Assembly: GCA_038230415.1 (NCBI GenBank)
Contig: JBBRNH010000028.1
Coordinates: 1-57,973 of the forward strand
Length of the DNA: 57,973 nt
Direction of reading: 5' to 3'
From: JBBRNH01 sp038230415
GTDB lineage: Bacteria; Bacteroidota; Bacteroidia; Cytophagales; Spirosomataceae
The notes under the pieces are model-generated. The model saw nothing but the letters and a program-made list of their open reading frames with translations, did not search any database and had not been told where the DNA came from. Shown here piece by piece: positions 56,584 to 57,973 of the stretch (its first letter is position 1; each line of letters starts with the position of its first letter). The translations under genes were made by a program, and so were the position numbers.

Positions 56584-57663
56584 ATGAACTATCGGTTGGT
56601 AACGGCGGCTTTGCTGCCCTTTTTCGCCCTGTCGGGCTGCATGAACATGGACATGAGCAAAGCGCAGCCCGAACTCAACATCACCTACCCGGCGGCCTAC
56701 GTCGTCAACGCCGAGGGGAACAGCCTGTCGGTCATTGACCTGGCAACTCAGCAGGTTAAGGAGACAATCTCGTTCGGCGATGCATCCATGGCCCATTCCG
56801 GCATGAGCATGGACAACATGATTATGTGGCCCCACCATATTTACCGCTCGCCCGATGGCAGCAAACTTGGCGTGGGGGTGCCGGGCATGGATTTAAGTGG
56901 AGGACACACCGGCGGCATGGCTGGTATGAAAGGCCGCGTGCTGGTTGTCAACGCCAAAACGGGTGTGACGGCCACCAACACCCAAACGCCCGTCATGAAC
57001 CACAATGCCGTGTTTTCGCCCGATGGCAGCGAACTCTGGACCTCCCAGATGGACATGGCCGGTCAGGTACTCGTTTATGACGCGACCACGATGGCCCTGA
57101 AAAAAACCATTGCCGTCGGCATGGAACCCGCCGAAGTGACGATGGCCGCCAACGGCCAATATGCGTTCGTAGCCAATGGCATGGGCAACACGGTAACGGC
57201 GATTAAACTGACCGACAAATCGGTGGTGAAAACCATCCCGGTCGGGGCCGATCCGGTGGGAGCCTGGCCGGGCAGCGACGGTAAGATGTACGTTGATAAC
57301 GAAACCGGCCAGAGCATCAGCGTCATTGACGTAGCAACGCTGGCCGTGACCGAAACCGTGAAATTGGGCTTCACGCCCGGCTATGCCGCCTACAACGGCG
57401 TTCGGAACGAACTGTGGGTCAGTCAGGCCGGGGCGGGTAACAAGGTGGTGATCTTCGAGCGGATGAACAACGCCTGGATGAAAATGGGCGAAGTCACTAC
57501 GGGCTTGGATGCCCACGCCATTGCCTTCACCAAAGACGGGCTGACGGCTTACGTCACCAATCAGGGAGCGGCTTCGGTGTCGGTGATTGACGTAAAAAGC
57601 CGCACGAAAACCAAAGATATTACCGTCGGCAAGAAACCGAACGGCCTTGTTCTCAACCAGTAA
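56584..57663 (+). CDS. YVTN-type beta-propeller lipoprotein with Met/His-rich loops
   Basis: The 359-residue protein has a leader ending in the lipobox FALSGC (lipidated Cys about residue 19). Repeated 40-residue YVTN propeller units follow (VVNAEGNSLSVIDLATQQVK, YVTNQGAASVSVIDVKSRTK). Two blade loops are Met/His-rich: MNMDMSKA with MAHSGMSMDNMIMWPHH (about 20-85), and GMDLSGGHTGGMAGMKG (about 102-118). Such clusters often bind copper. It is envelope-anchored. The start is ATG 56584; the frame opens earlier at 56521. The next gene begins 12 bases after the stop, suggesting an operon with the HYC_CC_PP gene. Confidence 0.82.
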   Translation: MNYRLVTAALLPFFALSGCMNMDMSKAQPELNITYPAAYVVNAEGNSLSVIDLATQQVKETISFGDASMAHSGMSMDNMIMWPHHIYRSPDGSKLGVGVPGMDLSGGHTGGMAGMKGRVLVVNAKTGVTATNTQTPVMNHNAVFSPDGSELWTSQMDMAGQVLVYDATTMALKKTIAVGMEPAEVTMAANGQYAFVANGMGNTVTAIKLTDKSVVKTIPVGADPVGAWPGSDGKMYVDNETGQSISVIDVATLAVTETVKLGFTPGYAAYNGVRNELWVSQAGAGNKVVIFERMNNAWMKMGEVTTGLDAHAIAFTKDGLTAYVTNQGAASVSVIDVKSRTKTKDITVGKKPNGLVLNQ

Positions 57664-57675
57664 ACCAATACGATC

Positions 57676-57973
57676 ATGTTCATTACCAACGGATTACGCA
57701 TCGTTCTGACGATGCTGCTGTTTGTACCGACGCTGCTCTTCGGGCAGTCGGCCAACTACAAAAACCCCATGTCCATCAACGCCACCGGGCAGATCAAAGA
57801 CGGTTCCGGCAAGGCGATTGGCACGGTTTCCAAAGACCAAATGATTATGGACGCGAACGGCAAAAAGATCGCCTTCGTGGACGGGCAGGGCAACCTCGTG
57901 GATGCCAAAACGGGCAAGAAAATGGGGCGCGTCGGCAAGAACAACGACACCTACATGGATGCCAACGGCGACC
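57676..57973 (+). CDS. Secreted repeat protein (5-fold beta-flower-like), 3' end cut by window
   Basis: The visible part is 99 residues. A signal peptide (about 1-26, ending LLFGQ) is followed by short beta repeats of the pattern G-x-I-x-D-x-x-G-K-x-I-G, for instance GQIKDGSGKAIGTVSK, then DANGKKIAFVDGQGNLVD and AKTGKKMGRVGKN. These resemble the repeats of the Bacteroidota 5-fold beta-flower proteins. It begins 12 bases after the propeller lipoprotein stop, so it is probably in the same operon. The C-terminus lies outside the window. Confidence 0.65.
   Translation, partial: MFITNGLRIVLTMLLFVPTLLFGQSANYKNPMSINATGQIKDGSGKAIGTVSKDQMIMDANGKKIAFVDGQGNLVDAKTGKKMGRVGKNNDTYMDANGD

Noticed and set aside
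1..57973. tRNA, rRNA, insertion sequence or prophage genes
   Set aside because: Looked for cloverleaf-like GC-rich 75-base segments ending CCA, rRNA-like stretches, transposase motifs and phage structural genes; none could be supported.

Overview
The window reads as chromosomal DNA of a Gram-negative Bacteroidota bacterium, most likely of the Cytophagales/Spirosoma type. The evidence is a SusC/SusD pair, TonB-dependent receptors with N-terminal carboxypeptidase-like domains, a fused ccoNO cbb3 oxidase gene with single-haem CcoP, a PorE-like type IX secretion protein, DUF1573, TAnnTTTG-type -7 promoter boxes and weak ribosome binding sites. Most of the DNA is GC-rich. A block around 39.1-42.6 kb is clearly richer in A+T. 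I see no rRNA, tRNA, CRISPR array or transposase gene.

Layout: 0-4.4 kb holds a truncated helical protein, a Crp/Fnr regulator with an SDR reductase, and a divergent pair made of a PhyH-type dioxygenase and a sphingolipid delta-4 desaturase homologue. 4.5-10.2 kb is a receptor plus GH3 glycosidase unit and a Rieske lipoprotein. 10.4-15.6 kb holds an ECF sigma factor overlapping a membrane protein with a barrel-like end, then rqcH and an SDR/monooxygenase pair. 15.6-24.7 kb holds a DUF1080 hydrolase, a proline-rich protein, an outer-membrane protein, a UPF0323 lipoprotein / glutathionylspermidine synthase-like / GroES-like / DUF4174 run, a sialate O-acetylesterase, an NmrA protein and DUF1573. 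24.9-30.8 kb holds a two-component system, an enoyl-CoA hydratase and the PorE-like protein.

30.9-37.1 kb is the cbb3 oxidase operon on the minus strand (ccoS, ccoNO, ccoQ, ccoP, ccoG, ccoH, a COG2836 membrane protein), with an FNR-like palindrome in front. 37.3-42.8 kb is the most unusual part. Three genes (a putative Ig-domain protein with a C9 tract, an unrecognised 515-residue protein, and a PKD/propeller lipoprotein) lie between two ~84-bp direct repeats, and base composition shifts inside the first gene.

42.9-50 kb is a SusC / small protein / SusD / MFS / TetR uptake unit. 50-55.6 kb holds two AraC-regulated sets of NmrA/QorB-type reductases, a cupin and a methyltransferase, with two decayed gene fragments between them. 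55.7-58 kb looks metal-related: a frameshifted Cys-rich remnant, a HYC_CC_PP protein, a Met/His-rich YVTN propeller lipoprotein and a truncated secreted repeat protein.

Several families of palindromic intergenic repeats are scattered through the window, and one AT-rich palindromic element lies in frame inside ccoG.
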